64,000 nt of DNA from Trichoplax adhaerens (GCF_000150275.1 NW_002060945.1:791190-855189); one strand, 5' to 3'; numbered from the stretch's first letter, positions 11,301-24,139 are shown. Notes: generated from the sequence alone by a model not told the origin. Made by a program: numbers and translations.

Positions 11301-13996
11301 GAATATAACTATTTAAATGTTTTTCATAAATGTTAATTAAGAATAGGAAATAGTAAGCATTAATATTTAGCAAAAACTTATTTGTTAAATTGCTTTATAA
11401 TCTTTGTCACGTTTCTCTATTATAATTATTTAGCTCCTTATAGCTGTGAACCTTTGTGCTATAATGATGCCCTTTGCTACTACAATAATTCCTATAATGC
11501 AAGCACTGTTGCGCCTTTATTATCAACTTATAAACCTTACGGTTCAAGTGATAGTAATTATACTTGCTTCTGTGGTCCAAAGTCAACTGGCATGCGTTGT
11601 AATACAAGTATGTTGGATTTAATTTTGAAATTTATTGTTACGCTTATTTTAAAAATTAATAGAGCAAAGTATTGGTAAATAAATCAGAAATGGCAACGAA
11701 TTCGTACCTTTAATTTAATTGTTTTGTTACAAATTCAGTGCAATGGAATTATGCTCGCTATATTTCTAAACAATATTATAAACATTTATTTATAGATAAT
11801 TATAACAACGATCACTGGTCGATATAGTGTTAAGCAGGTTTTAACGATAATTTGCACCCTAAAAATTATTATTATCTCAATACAGCAATCATTGCTTGCC
11901 AATCGAATCCATGTATCCATGGTACATGTAGTGAAACTGCTGCCGGCTTTGCTTGTCAATGTTCACCTGGCTATGAAGGAGTACAGTGTCAATCAGGTTC
12001 TGAACTTGTACATGTGAAATGTATTCTGTATCGACTACCTAAGATTTAGCTAATATTAATGTAATAATTCTTACTCTAACCTAGAAATAAACGAATGTGC
12101 TTCGAACCCTTGTTCTAATGGCCAGTGTATTGATCTATTCAGCAAGTTCGTGTGCCATTGCAATTACGGCTATTCAGGACCATTATGTAATCAAGGTAAT
12201 AATTTATAAGTCGTATTTGTAGAAATTTTACCAAGGAATATTTAAAACGATTCTATCATCAACAATCGAATTATTCACTCCTTATTCGCTGAAATATTAG
12301 CGATTTCCTGTTAATACTATTATTTCGGGGATTATTACATGTAATTACAAGTAAATACGGTAGTTTCCTTAAACTCAACTGGTTTATTTGTTATTGATCA
12401 AGTTTTTATCTTAGCATTATTGGAACTTTGTTAGCGAATACTACTTCTGTACTAATACAAATTTCATTTAAATATTTTCAAAATAATTGACTAATTTGTT
12501 TTTTCTATACTTAGAACAGTTTGAAAATATCATAAATGTTTTTAATTACATGTATATGACAAATTCTCTGCAGGACCGGCCTATACACAATCCATTCGAC
12601 TTATTAATGGTGGCAGAAATGATACAGGAGCTGTTCAAATCTTTTACAATAATGAATGGGGAACTGTTTGCAATAAAGGTTTCGATACACTAGATGGCAA
12701 TGTTATTTGTCGCCAGCTAGGCTATCGAAGGATGCTACAGCAATTAAACACTAGCGCTCTTACTAGTCCTGTTACAGGACGTATTTGGTTAGCTGGACTG
12801 ACCTGTTACGGTTATGAAGTACAAGTCACAGAATGTGGTCATGGTGGATTTGGTCAAACTGGCTGCCTCCATGATCGCGATGTCGTTTTGAGATGCTACG
12901 GTTAGGATGAATTTAATAGACTACATGACGTTGTTTAAAAATAATACAGTCGGATAATATCATTGCATTCAAGATTATAATAAGTGTATATGTGTAGTAG
13001 GCACGTATAAGATAGATATACCTCTGTTTCAATCTTAGATTATAACGAATGCGCATCCAATCCTTGTGTCAATGGCTATTGTTCTCATTCTCCAAATGAT
13101 AATGGTTATACGTGTTCATGCTTTGGTTCATATACTGGAACTAATTGTGATGCACGTAAGATCAATTTACTATAAGTGTTAACGAGTGACTGCTTACTAT
13201 AATAATTTTGTATGAAAACGAAAATTCATTCCCGTACATTGTACAGGGAGAATCGCCAACGTATAATATCTCTAATATTTTTTTAATCGTTGTTAGCCCT
13301 ATCCAATTGCAATTCGACTTTGTGCACTTTCGGAACTTGCATTCCTACCGCCAATTCCTTCACTTGCAATTGTGCAAATGGGTTTAGTGGCCAACTTTGT
13401 GATACAGGCAAGATAGCAGATACATTATTTATTTCAATTCTACATTATGACAACAACTTTTTGAATTTTAATATATTATCACCTTCAATGTGTAGTAGGG
13501 ATCGCTTATGCTTAATAATTAACAGTTTCTCTAGCGTTCCACCCTTAAAAAGCATGTTATTACCATGATAATGATTGCAATCATTCTTGCTTACATTTTA
13601 GCAATATGGAGCGAATGGGAGGAAACAGCTTGTAGCGTTAGTTGCGGTCCTGGATTCAAAAATAGAACACGATCGAAATGTGCTTCGCCCAATGTACCGT
13701 CCAGTTGTGAATATCAATCTCAAACGTTATCCTGCAATTTAGGCGCTTGTCCAACTACGCTACCACCACCTACAACGGCATTACCAACAACTCAAGCCGT
13801 AACCCCTACAACAAGCGGTAAGTGAAGTGTTGCCTTTACTCGACCAAATTTTAACCTACATGATAATATCACTTTACCCTTAACTTATTTTCTATACTTT
13901 GTCTAATCTTTAGGTACAATCTCAATTCATATGTGGTATAGTCAAGGAATGCTCTTGATGTCATTCATACTCATAGCGCTCATATTAGCTATCTAA
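1176..13996 (+). CDS. Multi-exon EGF / IgGFc-binding / SRCR / TSP1 surface protein (5' partial)
   Basis: Exons: 1176-1286, 1881-2009, 2246-2368, 2681-4573, 4747-4920, 5184-5294, 6058-7944, 8162-8272, 8581-8709, 8871-8993, 9372-11264, 11434-11607, 11886-11996, 12085-12195, 12574-12900, 13039-13155, 13297-13407, 13602-13817, 13914-13996. All junctions are phase 1 and the joined frame is open for about 2643 residues, ending at TAA 13994. Domain order is EGFx3, IgGFc, EGFx2, IgGFc, EGFx3, IgGFc, EGFx3, SRCR, EGFx2, TSP1, Thr/Pro stalk, hydrophobic tail. This is a secreted or membrane-anchored adhesive or pattern-recognition type protein. Symmetrical phase-1 exons fit exon shuffling, and the block EGFx3-IgGFc-EGFx2 occurs twice. 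Introns over 300 bp (1287-1880, 5295-6057, 8273-8580, 8994-9371, 12196-12573) hold nothing recognisable. Ligand and true start are unknown. Confidence 0.88.
2681..4573 (+). CDS. Exon 4: IgGFc-binding module 1 with MopE-like motif
   Basis: A single 1893-nt exon. The start ([11 protein letters not shown]) and the block [11 protein letters not shown] fit the IgGFc-binding N-terminal domain of FCGBP and related proteins. Around 3952-4044 lie two Asp-rich repeats ([14 protein letters not shown], then [14 protein letters not shown]) resembling the MopE-type metal-binding motif common in bacterial surface proteins. The C-terminal third has two W-T-x-(S/T)...CGN segments, resembling bacterial HYR/Ig-like repeats. 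Roughly its first 1.4 kb is nearly identical to module 3. Confidence 0.85.
4747..5294 (+). CDS. Exons 5-6: EGF-like repeats 4-5
   Basis: Exon 4747-4920 (174 nt) encodes an EGF-like repeat enlarged by a Tyr/Asn/Ser-rich insertion ([10 protein letters not shown]) between its cysteines. Exon 5184-5294 (111 nt) encodes a standard repeat ending [10 protein letters not shown]. Both have close counterparts after module 3 (11434-11607 and 11886-11996). Confidence 0.85.
6058..7944 (+). CDS. Exon 7: IgGFc-binding module 2 (divergent)
   Basis: A single 1887-nt exon with the same organisation as modules 1 and 3 but much less similar. It starts [18 protein letters not shown], keeps [14 protein letters not shown], has the Asp-rich pair at about 7327-7419 ([27 protein letters not shown]) and ends with two W-S-(V/I)...CG segments. 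The conserved position of the metal-binding pair in all three modules shows it is a fixed part of the module. Confidence 0.82.
8162..8993 (+). CDS. Exons 8-10: EGF-like repeats 6-8
   Basis: Exons 8162-8272, 8581-8709 and 8871-8993 have the same lengths and phases as exons 1-3 and encode clearly homologous repeats (for example [10 protein letters not shown] against [10 protein letters not shown]). They are less similar than the IgGFc modules they precede, which argues that the modules were homogenised after the block duplicated. Confidence 0.9.
9372..11264 (+). CDS. Exon 11: IgGFc-binding module 3 (near copy of module 1)
   Basis: Same length (1893 nt) as module 1. From the exon start to about 10775 I count roughly nine nucleotide differences from module 1, including residue changes L to F, N to Y and R to H. 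Beyond that point the two diverge clearly, starting at [12 protein letters not shown] against [12 protein letters not shown]. The Asp-rich metal-binding pair lies at about 10643-10735. The adjoining introns are not similar, so the identity is confined to the exon. Confidence 0.87.
11434..12195 (+). CDS. Exons 12-14: EGF-like repeats 9-11
   Basis: Exon 11434-11607 is the enlarged EGF-like repeat (counterpart of 4747-4920). Exons 11886-11996 and 12085-12195 (111 nt each) are standard repeats; the last begins [10 protein letters not shown], a calcium-binding type. All junctions are phase 1. Confidence 0.86.
12574..12900 (+). CDS. Exon 15: SRCR domain
   Basis: A 327-nt exon encoding one scavenger-receptor cysteine-rich domain. 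It has the expected RLINGG start, [33 protein letters not shown] and a final LRCYG, with six cysteines in all. SRCR domains act in ligand and microbe recognition in animals. Its placement between EGF repeats, after the IgGFc modules, supports an extracellular recognition or adhesion role. Confidence 0.93.
13039..13407 (+). CDS. Exons 16-17: EGF-like repeats 12-13, the second with a GC donor
   Basis: Exon 13039-13155 ([15 protein letters not shown]) and exon 13297-13407 each encode one EGF-like repeat. The second exon is exactly 111 nt like its siblings only if it ends at ACAG|GCAAGA, a GC-AG donor. No GT donor nearby preserves the phase. Confidence 0.8.
13602..13996 (+). CDS. Exons 18-19: TSP1 domain, Thr/Pro stalk, hydrophobic C-terminus
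   Basis: Exon 13602-13817 encodes a thrombospondin type-1 repeat ([17 protein letters not shown]) followed by a mucin-like Thr/Pro-rich stretch. Exon 13914-13996 ends the protein with about 16 hydrophobic residues (from [15 protein letters not shown]) and an immediate stop. With no cytoplasmic tail, this looks like a GPI-attachment signal or a terminal transmembrane segment. The protein is therefore probably cell-surface tethered. Confidence 0.85.
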
Positions 13997-14347
13997 CATT
14001 TATACTGCGTAATGAATGTCCGATCTTTAGATAAGATATCTTTAACGTAAATTTAAAAATACTGACGCTTATGTATATCCTACGAAGATATACTACGTCA
14101 TCGTTATCCCTGTAGATTACTAGTTTTATCAAATATAACGTATTCGTTAAGGTTAATTTACTGAGTTGCTGTTTGCTATTTAGTTTTATTATACAGAACG
14201 TAGGTACGTACATACGTACATACTATTTAGGCAATAGCCGCCTATTGATGTTTTACCGAAAAAAATCAATACAATACTATATTGCGACACTTTGAAATGG
14301 GCAATATTTTTAGATCAATATTTTTGATTTTGTATTGAATTTTGTTA

Positions 14348-14353
14348 AATAAA
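14348..14353 (+). terminator. Polyadenylation signal AATAAA of the surface-protein gene
   Basis: Canonical AATAAA about 350 bp after the TAA at 13994. It is the best candidate 3'-end signal before the intergenic region. Confidence 0.5.
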
Positions 14354-16174
14354 CGGTTTTAACGATATAGCGATCAAAGTCTGAGAGTAGTCAATGTGCC
14401 GTTATATAGTGTGCCATGTTGTGACCGTATGGACGTAAAATTATCGGGAATAATATAAAATTATGAATTTGGCGTAGTATCTTTCTTCGCCGAGGGAATA
14501 TGTGTTCAGTTGCTTGGAGTAACTATTATTGTCAATAATTTGTATTTGCTGCATGGGCTACAGTATTTAGTGAAATATATTCTTGAATTTATTGCGGTAT
14601 TAGCATTTGATTTCTACTGGAATTCGCTAAAATCTAAGGGATGAGAATTGTTTTGTATGAAACGTTGAAATAGGTATCCTCTATCTGTGGATAAATTCCA
14701 TTTAATTGTTTAATACCAGTTATGAATAGAGCCAAGCACGCTAATAAAATATAATTATAATCATTGCTAGGCTGATTAGCTTTGCTAAAGTAAATCGCCC
14801 ACGTATTACTCCAAACATTTTATACAGTTTAATTAATGCAATTAGAACTCTCGCATAATTCACTTTTGTAACTACTGACGCTGTTATCTTGTACCGACTA
14901 GAAATATTATTTTCCTAACCGAGTCAATAGGAGCGGAATATGCAATGATTTGAGGCACGTAGAATGGTTCACGATCATGCTAAACATGGTATTACAAGTA
15001 ATTACACTATAGTTAACGCTCCTTGATTCAGGGATTTATTATTAGGCGCTTATATGATCTTGAAATTGGGAAGCCACGTGTGTCCGCTTTCAGTTGATTA
15101 TTACCATCTCTATCACCATGTATATGTATCAATCATTATGCAAGATTGGATAGAAATTGCATCATCAGCTATTGTACAGTATTATCGTTGATATACAAAC
15201 TGCAGTAAAAGTTCGTCCTACTCGCTGGCATGGACCACTAGAAGAATAAATACCTCGTGGTTCAAGTCTCTGACTGAGGACTTGTTAGCTAATTAAACTG
15301 TGTCGCGTATATATACGAATAGAACGAAAGCACAAATTTAAATACGGTACGATAGTCTTTCTAAAATATTAGTGTGCAGCTTATTATAATTAAAGGCTAT
15401 CAGTATCTGAGGTGATTTTTAGTTATTGCATCTAGCTCTGTTGAAGCACGGCATCATGATAATTATCCGTTTTATGGCCTGTTTATAAGCTACCACTACA
15501 GTGCTAATCTATTGGAAGGGCCTGGCCTCAAGTGCTCGTCGGTGGTGCATTCTGTAATCGTGTGTTGCAAGGCTGCAAGCTATCCATTAGGTCATCGCAT
15601 ATTGTAGAGTCAAAATTAAGGGAAATTTGCAAGATGTTACCTTCTAAGATTTAAGTAGTACTGGTGCTATAAACATTAAGATGAATAATGAAGGTACGAT
15701 CTTACTCCATTTCCTCTCAAAATCAACTCTTGCAGCGGCGTCAGCAAGCAACAAGAACAGGAGTGATCTGTTCATTGGAGCATTTCCAGCATCTTTCTGT
15801 CTGTATAGACACATCCTACAGTACATGGTACATTTGTACTGTACAATGTAAGAGCTGCTGCCGCGACCCTAGCTAATGTCCCTAGTATCAGTATGTACAG
15901 TGTACAGTACTAATCGTGGAAGGCGTTTTGTACTGTACGGCATGCTAGAAATCCCTGCGTGATTGAGTTCATTCATGTGCAAGCGGAAACCAATCGAGGG
16001 CGCACATGCTTTGAGGCTTTACAAGATGGAGAATATCAGTAATGGACGGTTGAGAAAGCCATTCGCCACGGCTAGTAGCTAAATTAAAAACCGTTAGAAT
16101 CCAGTTGAAGAGATAGAAGCCCTTACAGAGGGTCAATTGAGAATGACAAGTGAAATTGTGCATGTCAAATCATC
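14354..16174. other. Intergenic region, no gene recognised
   Basis: About 1.8 kb without a convincing exon on either strand; short open frames here lack domain or splice support. Its notable content is a cluster of TGTACAGTAC-type palindromes at 15826-15940, immediately upstream of the first DHX36 copy. Confidence 0.5.
15826..15940. promoter_or_regulatory. TGTACAGTAC palindrome cluster upstream of DHX36 copy 1
   Basis: At least four overlapping tacagta/tactgta motifs occur in about 115 bp, including TGTACAGTGTACAGT at 15894-15908. The same 15-mer occurs at 24140-24154, upstream of the second DHX36 copy. Conservation in front of both paralogues suggests a shared promoter or regulatory element; no binding factor can be named. 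Confidence 0.35.
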
Positions 16175-19100
16175 ATGAGTCGTATTATGTTCATGAGAAG
16201 CTTGAGCTGTGCATTGACCAGCAGATCTGCTCTGGCCAGTGGCCATATCTGGCATGATTATTCATTAATAGCGCGTCGATATTCCATGCTAATCAAATAT
16301 CCAGCACATTTACTCTATCCAAGTCTTGTTTCCACCCAATGGGTTGGCTTGAATATGTTGCAAAAGAGAGAAAGAAGTGGAAAAGGGAAAAATCGTTTCT
16401 TGAGAAGATCCGATATGCGTCTGTCAAGAAAAGTAAAGAAAGGAGAAAAAAGGAAAAACCAGGAAAAGGCCAGAAAGCAACTCGAATTAAAACAGGTAAG
16501 ATACCAATATGTCCACTAGGTGGTGTGTCAATTTGTAGTTTACTAGCAGCATATATATATATCTTATCCGTTGTCAAGTACACTGACTGCCTCATTCTCT
16601 GCAATCCATTCTCAAAACATCGACATGCAGATTCATCTGCTTGCTCAAATGAATTCTTTTTGCATTTCGCTCATCTGTAGTGGATTTTCAGCTTGTTATA
16701 ATAGATTAACTGTTCCATCAATGATACCTATTAGCTTTTCTTTAAAAGACGTGACCTATCAAGTCATGTGCGTGTGATATTGTCTACCAAATAAATAATG
16801 TACGGCTAATCCATGGCTTGTACTTTTTTACCTTTCGCTACCCTACAGAGACCACTAATTGATCTAGATACGAGAAAACAAGAAGTTATTGCATCTCTCA
16901 TTCATCAAGTCAAAACTGAACGCAACAGTAATAGACAACACCTTCATGACAGTGTAGTCAATGATATCCATCAAATTGTAAGAAATAGTCGATCATTGCA
17001 AAAACGTCAGCGTCTGGACGATTTGTATAAAGAGCAGCTAAACGAAACCCGAACTACTCCACATTATCAGCAACTTTTAGTAAGTATTCCTTACCCTTTA
17101 AGACATTATGATGTGCAATATTTACAGCGTATTGTATTGGCTTCTCCTTATTAGTGAAATTGAAGTAATTCATCTGTTCAATAGCCTCAATATTTATACA
17201 GTGTATACTACGAAGCAGACTACTTATTAATGTAATATATTGACATCATTTTATTCGATAATCCAGTATTAGATTTACATCCTGTCTAGACCTACCGTAT
17301 AGATGCCCATGCATAGATACGTCGTTTTTGATATATAAAAGTCATGAATGAATATGATAAATATACTGTACCAGAAAAGTCAACGTACAAGCTTGATAAA
17401 AGTATAAAATCCAGAATCAGGATAATATACTGTATATGCCACCTGATAAACATATCCTTGGCTCAATATTTTACTGTACTATCGATATAACTACGTACTA
17501 TAGTTTATCTTACTTTAATTTTTGCCACCTTGATAAAGTAGACATAGCAGTGCCTAATGTAATATATGTTCTATGTCTAACTCTAATTATATATATATAG
17601 TTCTGTGCAGTGATAATCTCTTCTTGCCTTCTTAAATTTAATAGCATGCCTGATTGCTACTACACTTATTAATAGACAATCACAATGAAAGTAGACATAG
17701 TCCCTGAATAATGCAATATGGTATTGTTGTCTATGATTGATATTTTGTTTTATTTAGGATGTTAGAAAGAAACTTCCAATATTCAGTATGCAAAATAAAA
17801 TCCTCAAGTCTATTCGTGATAACCAGGCTATAGTAATAAGTGGCCATACCGGATGTGGTAAAACCACGCAGTTACCACAATTTATACTTGATGAAGCTAT
17901 TGATAATAACAATGGGTCGTTGTGTAAAATTTTATGCACACAGCCACGACGAATTAGTGCTATATCTGTAGGTAGCAATAAATGATATATTTCATTGATT
18001 AATTATAATTCTTATAATACAGTATATTGAGCCCTTAAACTAATTAATATCTGGCTCCGTTAAAGTGACAATTTTGATTCATATAGCCTTTATCAAAAGC
18101 AATTAATAATATCATGAAGTTCATTTTAAATTCTTAGGTAGCCGAACGTATTCAAGATGAGCGTGGAGAGAAAAAGCAGCCAGGTTCTAGTGTTGGCTAT
18201 CAGATAAGGCTTGAAACTAAACTACCGCGACGTTATGGATCAATAATTCTTTGTACAACTGGCATCTTATTACGTAAATTACAAAGTGATCCGCTACTTT
18301 CTCAATACAGTCATCTCATTATTGATGAAATTCACGAAAGAGACGCTATGTCGGATTTTCTGCTGATATGTTTACAAGATATATTAGTTAAAAGGCCCGA
18401 TCTAAAGGTTATCTTGATGAGTGCTACCCTAAATGCTAAAAAATTTTCACAATACTTTAACAATTGTCCTATTATTGAAATTCCTGGAACTCTCTATCCT
18501 GTTAAACACTACTATTTAGAAGACATTATCACTTTCTTGAAGTAAGTGTCAACTTAAACAGCAGAAAAGCGTGATAAGATTACAGCTTGAATTATTTATG
18601 CTGTGATTATATCTTCAAATATAATGTTAATTTTAAAATCTGTTCATTGCAGTAATAGAAAAAATTATTATCAACCAAAAGTAAGAAATCCACAAGACAG
18701 TGGTGAAGACAAAATGAACAATGAGATCATTTCTTCGGAGACTGATGCATGGTATAAATATTTAGAAACCACCTCGAATAAGTAAGTGAATGGCAAAATT
18801 ACGCTCTATTATTATCCTGATAGATCGTTAAGTTTGGATAATGTCTATTAATTAGGTATTCTCCAACAGTGGCCAAATCGATAAAGCAAATGGCATTCAA
18901 GAAATTAGACTTTACATTAATACAAGATTTATTAATTCACATTAATAGTAATATGGAGGTATAGCATGGCTATATTCTATGTTCATCTTTTCTTTAAAAT
19001 ATAAGCATTGAATACGTAAATACGGTATTTCTGCATGTTCTGTTGTACAATTTCGATCGAGTTAGCTAACTATCCAATTTTATAGGAAGGTGCAATTTTA

Positions 19101-22100
19101 TGTTTTGTTCCTGGATGGGATGATATTCGTAAGTTGTATGAGACATTGATAGGAAATCCACGTTTTTCATCAGGTTTGTAATATCAGAGTAGAAGGTAGT
19201 TAGTTACTTTCGGCTATATTGACAAAGAACATAATGAAAAGATCATAACACAGAAAATATCGATAATATTATGTACGAGTATTGATGTATTCGCGCTTTG
19301 AATCTTAGAATAAACATGACTTACAGTTAATTCTGTTCTGGCTGTGCTTAAAGTAGTAAATCGTCCAATAGGATCTGTGCATTCTCCTTTCATTACGGGA
19401 TATGAAGCTAAATTTTACTAGTTTATTGGAGAATATGAAATCCTGTATTTCGCAAACGCCGCTTCGATAGTTTACTTCTATTTTATACGCTTCTGCGGAT
19501 ATAATTCTTATAATGTATCGGCACATCCAAGTTTACAGTATTGTAATTATCTCTCTTAACATAATATAAAAGTTTTGTTATTGCATTCTTTTAATAGATC
19601 AATATGTAATTCTTCCATTGCATTCGCAATTATCGACTGCAAATCAGCGTAAAGTAAGTTCTATCATGCATACACCAAAGAAAGTGATAGTGTTGACTCG
19701 CTTTATAGGTAACCGAAGATATTTTAATCCGACTTATATTTTTAATAAGATTTTCGATAAGCCGCAACAATCAGTTCGAAAAATTATTATTGCTACCGAT
19801 ATCGCCGAAACAAGGTTTATATCGTAATCGTTTAATGATGTTAGCACTAATCACAGAAACTTTTCGGTTAGAGTTCTAATCGATTGAATTGACGCGTATG
19901 TAATGCGACGGCATTTTTTAAATTTTAGTATTACTGTTAATGACGTATGCTTTGTGATAGACTGTGGAAAAGTAAAAGAGAAAGTAAGTGATAGTAACTT
20001 TGTTGTAAACTTGAACGTATTTCATATTGATCATTATGTCAAAGGAATTAATGTTAAAAATGTCATTGACTTAATCATGCTACGTGCATACGATTAATAG
20101 CTCTATGATGCGGTCGGCGGCTTTGAAACTCTGGCTCCGGTTTGGACTAGTAAATCATCGGCACGTCAACGGGCCGGTCGGGCTGGAAGGTGCAATAGTA
20201 TTCCCAACTAGTATCGTGCCGTTAATAATTAAATATGAATTTGATAGCTGTCACGCTTACTCATAGATGTTACATTATTACCGTTACTAACTTCTTATCA
20301 TACATTATTATGCTGTAGAAAATTGACAGTAGTCTACTAATAAGTTCATTAACAAAAAATAGGTTTACTAACAAAATTTGTATCATTTCTAACAGTAATA
20401 TTTATAGATTTGTATGTCTTAATTCTAGTTTTAATACATTCGATTTTGCTTTGTTCTTACAGAGTCCAACCAGGCCATTGCTTTTACCTTTATCCGAAAT
20501 TCATAGCACAGCATATGCAAGAGTACAACTTACCCGAAATACTAAGGACTCCTTTGGATGAACTGTGTCTACAAATAAAAGTTAGTCTATACACGATGAA
20601 CATATCATTGGTATCTATATCATTGTATGCTGAATAATAACACGAGGTATATTTTTACGAAGAAACTTAACCTAGGCATGATATCACCTTTCCTATCAAA
20701 AGCGTTGGATCCTCCTGATGATGGAGCCGTTGCAAGAGCGATACATCTATTAAAAGATTTGGTACTACAACTATTAGTTTAGCTATTAGTACTATCAAAT
20801 ACACAGAAATAAAATAGTAATTGTTATAAGAATGGAACCTTGTATAACATTTGCGTACTAAATTATCTATCTTTACGAATGACAGAACGCTATGAATAGT
20901 GATGAATCATTAACACCTCTTGGCTATTATCTTGCTACATTGCCTGTTGATCCCCGAATTGGAAAGATTATTTTATTTGGTGCTATGTTCTCATGTTTAT
21001 ATCCTGCGGTTGTCATTTCGGCATTCTTAGCTACCAAAGATCCATTTATCTTTCCCATGGTATGAGTTTGTTATAGCTATTATTAGTCTGATAGGCAAAT
21101 TATGATTTGATTTTAAGATAAAAGTAACGCACTATTAATTATAAAATTATAATTTCAAGGATCGTAAAGCTGAAGTGTACAAAATTCGCAAAAAATTTTC
21201 TGGCAATTCATTTAGTGATCACTTGACATCAGTTGTTGCATTTTACGTATGTGACAAATTGTGATATAAATTGTGATTCTCAAGATAGTTTATTCAACTA
21301 CTCTTTCTTATTGATTCAAATTTATACTATCCTCTTAGACATGGGAAAAGGCTATGCAAAGGAAAACTGCAGCTGAATTCTGCCGGGACAATTACTTATC
21401 TCAAAGCGGCCTTCGAGTAATGTTAAAAGCGATTAGATATTAAAAAATATTCTTAGTTAATGTATCAATGACTTCTTGCATTTCCTAGAACTACTCTTAA
21501 TCACTTTGGATATCGCACTGAACTAATATTTGATTACTTGTATGTGCACTTTTAAAATATAGACTATTCTTGGATTAGCTCAACAATTTTGTAATCTCCT
21601 GTATGAAATTGGTTTTGTTGACACGAAAAACATTAGATCGCAAAATTATAATTATAACTCAAGTATGGGCAGCGTTTTAATTTTAGAGTTATTAAAATAA
21701 CTACAATAGGCTTTAAGTATGACATATACTTTAAGAATTATCTTTCAAGTATTTATTTATCCTTCTGGGACATTTTAAATTATTATTAAATCTATTTCTG
21801 CTAGATCACAGTAGTTAATAAACTGATTGACTGATACTGTAATCTATGCTAGGCAATGAGAAACTTCTCAAAGCAATAATATGTGCTGGTCTATATCCTA
21901 GTGTTCTCCAGATAAAGTATAGAAATAATAAGAGAAGGTAAATTTTATGTAAAATTTTATTTACTAACATCTTAGTTTCAAATTTTGCGTCAGCTATAAT
22001 AAGATTGAACGATCGCCGTATTGTCGTAGGTCGCCTAGATTTTATACTCGTTCCGGTGAGCAAGTTAATTTGCATCAAAGTTCTGTTCTCAGTAATTATA

Positions 22101-22922
22101 GACGGTTTGATAGCGATTGGTTAGTCTATCATAAGAAAATGAAATTAGGCGAACAGGTAAGGATACCATTGCTTGCGTGACTTAAGACCGCATTGTATTT
22201 AAGGACATGACTTTTGGATTAAAGGTTCATGTATTTGACACGACGATGGTTTCTCCTTTATCATTACTCTTTTTTGGAGGTGATATTGATGTAAAGCAGG
22301 TAATCAGTTAAATCTATTATGTTTTATAGTACTGACAAATGAACTGCATGAAAGAAAATAATTTGATCTCTTCTATTTAAAATTTTACATTATTGGACTA
22401 CATATGGCAACTCATCAAGGTTCATGTTATTTTTATCATTTTAGTCAGAAAGTAATATTTCTATTGACTCTTGGATCAATTTCGAAGCTAATCCGAGCCT
22501 AGCAAGAATTATTATGGTAGCACTAAATATGATACTAGATTGATTAATACTGAAGCCGAAAGTTAATTATTTCAATAATGTTTTATGTACATTTGTCTCG
22601 GTAGCAATTAAGACGTCAATTGGATAATTACTTGGAACAGAAAATTAATCAACCGTCATTAAAACTAACAGCATCAGAAGACTCTTCTGATCTTAAAGGG
22701 AGATTATTACATGAAATCATTTCCCTCATAACTGAAGAAAATGTATCTGAGCAGGTTAACTTTCACGATTAAGTATATATTTAACATTCGCATTTATTAT
22801 TATATCTTTATATTAAAAGTTCTCACTTTACTACATAGTTCAATGGTAACCCTATAACTTGTAATATAAATTTTATCTTATTAATTTAGATTAAAAGAAG
22901 GAAAATTTATGAGCCAAACTGA
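16175..22922 (+). CDS. DHX36: DHX36-like DEAH-box helicase, copy 1 (divergent N-terminus)
   Basis: Twenty-three exons: 16175-16495, 16849-17079, 17758-17967, 18138-18541, 18653-18781, 18856-18958, 19086-19173, 19598-19653, 19750-19814, 19929-19983, 20101-20189, 20463-20580, 20663-20761, 20886-21059, 21160-21246, 21339-21416, 21563-21662, 21853-21937, 21994-22156, 22225-22299, 22445-22516, 22605-22754, 22890-22922. The frame gives about 994 aa, close to animal DHX36. Seen: Walker A GHTGCGKT (213-220), DEIH (317-320), SAT (349-351), [16 protein letters not shown] (577-584), then the ratchet and OB-fold region ending FFGGDI. DHX36 unwinds G-quadruplex DNA and RNA. The first exon lacks the RGG tract and the GREIGxxYA helix that bind quadruplexes, so substrate choice may have changed. 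Start and exon 1 are the least certain; exons at 19750 and 20663 use AAG acceptors. Confidence 0.87.
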
Positions 22923-24139
22923 AATCATCAATATTAAAGTTGATGTTAAAACTATAATTCCATATGTTATTATCTTTACAATAAGGCTATTAATTCTATT
23001 AAATTAAAGAACAAATTTCACGCTTTACTGATCGCTACTACTGAATATTTATGCTATACTATACAGTATAATATCGAATTATTAGTATAAATCATTAAAG
23101 AGGAAGACAGTGTTACTAACGTAGCAAAAGATTTTTATATATCAATGCTTGATCTAGTCTAGAAATCTGCTTTATTCGTATTTGTTATTGTTTATAAAGT
23201 TTCTCCTTGTAAATCATATCCGAATTGCGAATATTTTACGATCTCTCGGAAGTATTTTATTACTCAAAACTGAATGCAATACTTCTTGTAAGAATGCAAT
23301 CGTTCAATGATCGATTAGCTTTTTTTCTGACTGCTATATTTGAATGTACCGTGCAATAATATTGATGAATTATCTCTATGTTGTTCAGTCATATGCTAAT
23401 AGCTGGTACATACATAGATTTAGCAATTTTTTTTGGTAGTACAATATTTTACTTTTATACTTGTACTTATCGTATCAAAGTCGATAATTTACCGAACTGC
23501 TAAAGTAATATTACATTAAGATTGCATAAGTCATTTTCGGCATACTGCACGGATTAAACCCTTGCTACAGCTTGTAATAAATACTAAGTCTATATCTGGT
23601 AAGAATGCTCATGATGCGGAACTAGTTATTACTTATTCAGTTGAATTAACTAATGATTAGTTAGCTAATCTAACAACTTAGCATACGGGATGTGATTAAG
23701 GCACAGCAGTACAGTATACTGCACCCTGTAGAACACTTTTTTTTTTATCTATAACCACTGCTGCATACAGCAATTCGGTAATTATAAAAGTATGAATGCA
23801 AATGCATCCAAGGTAAAGCTTGCTGATGCTCAGACAATTTTAAATATGACTATGCAGATAAAATCTGTATCGACTGCTGCAGTGATCCACTTGCTTATCA
23901 CAGATACAGCGAATGCTTACTGTAAAAACTTGTATTATTATTAATAGCCCCTACAGGAGCCTTTGTTGCTCTATCATTCCACTGGAAAGCAGAAATTATT
24001 GTATATTACTGGGATAATCTTTGCCCATTTTACTGCGATCCAAATGCAGTCGATCACGGGCAACTTTCCTGAATCCTGCCTGACATCAGGTTTGCCGGAT
24101 CAGTCTTAAAGCGACCGCACCCAGCTTTCCAATCTGTAC
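22923..24139. other. Intergenic region between DHX36 copies
   Basis: About 1.2 kb, AT-rich, with no domain-bearing open frame seen. It contains scattered TACAGTA/TACTGTA motifs (for example near 23062 and 23710). Confidence 0.5.

Noticed and set aside
14400-16100. Possible tRNA or small RNA genes in the intergenic region
   Set aside because: No A/B-box-like pair or cloverleaf-compatible stem set could be found by eye.
16293-16604. Minus-strand 103-codon frame rich in Phe/Leu
   Set aside because: Antisense to the Lys/Arg-rich first exon of DHX36 copy 1; such shadows are expected opposite AAA/AAG-rich coding sequence.
16339-16680. Open frame in DHX36 copy 1 exon 1 beginning [13 protein letters not shown], faintly like the GMYYA helix of DHX36
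   Set aside because: Its phase does not match the splice into RPLIDLD at 16849; the frame starting at 16175 does (phase 0, as in copy 2). The resemblance is probably chance.
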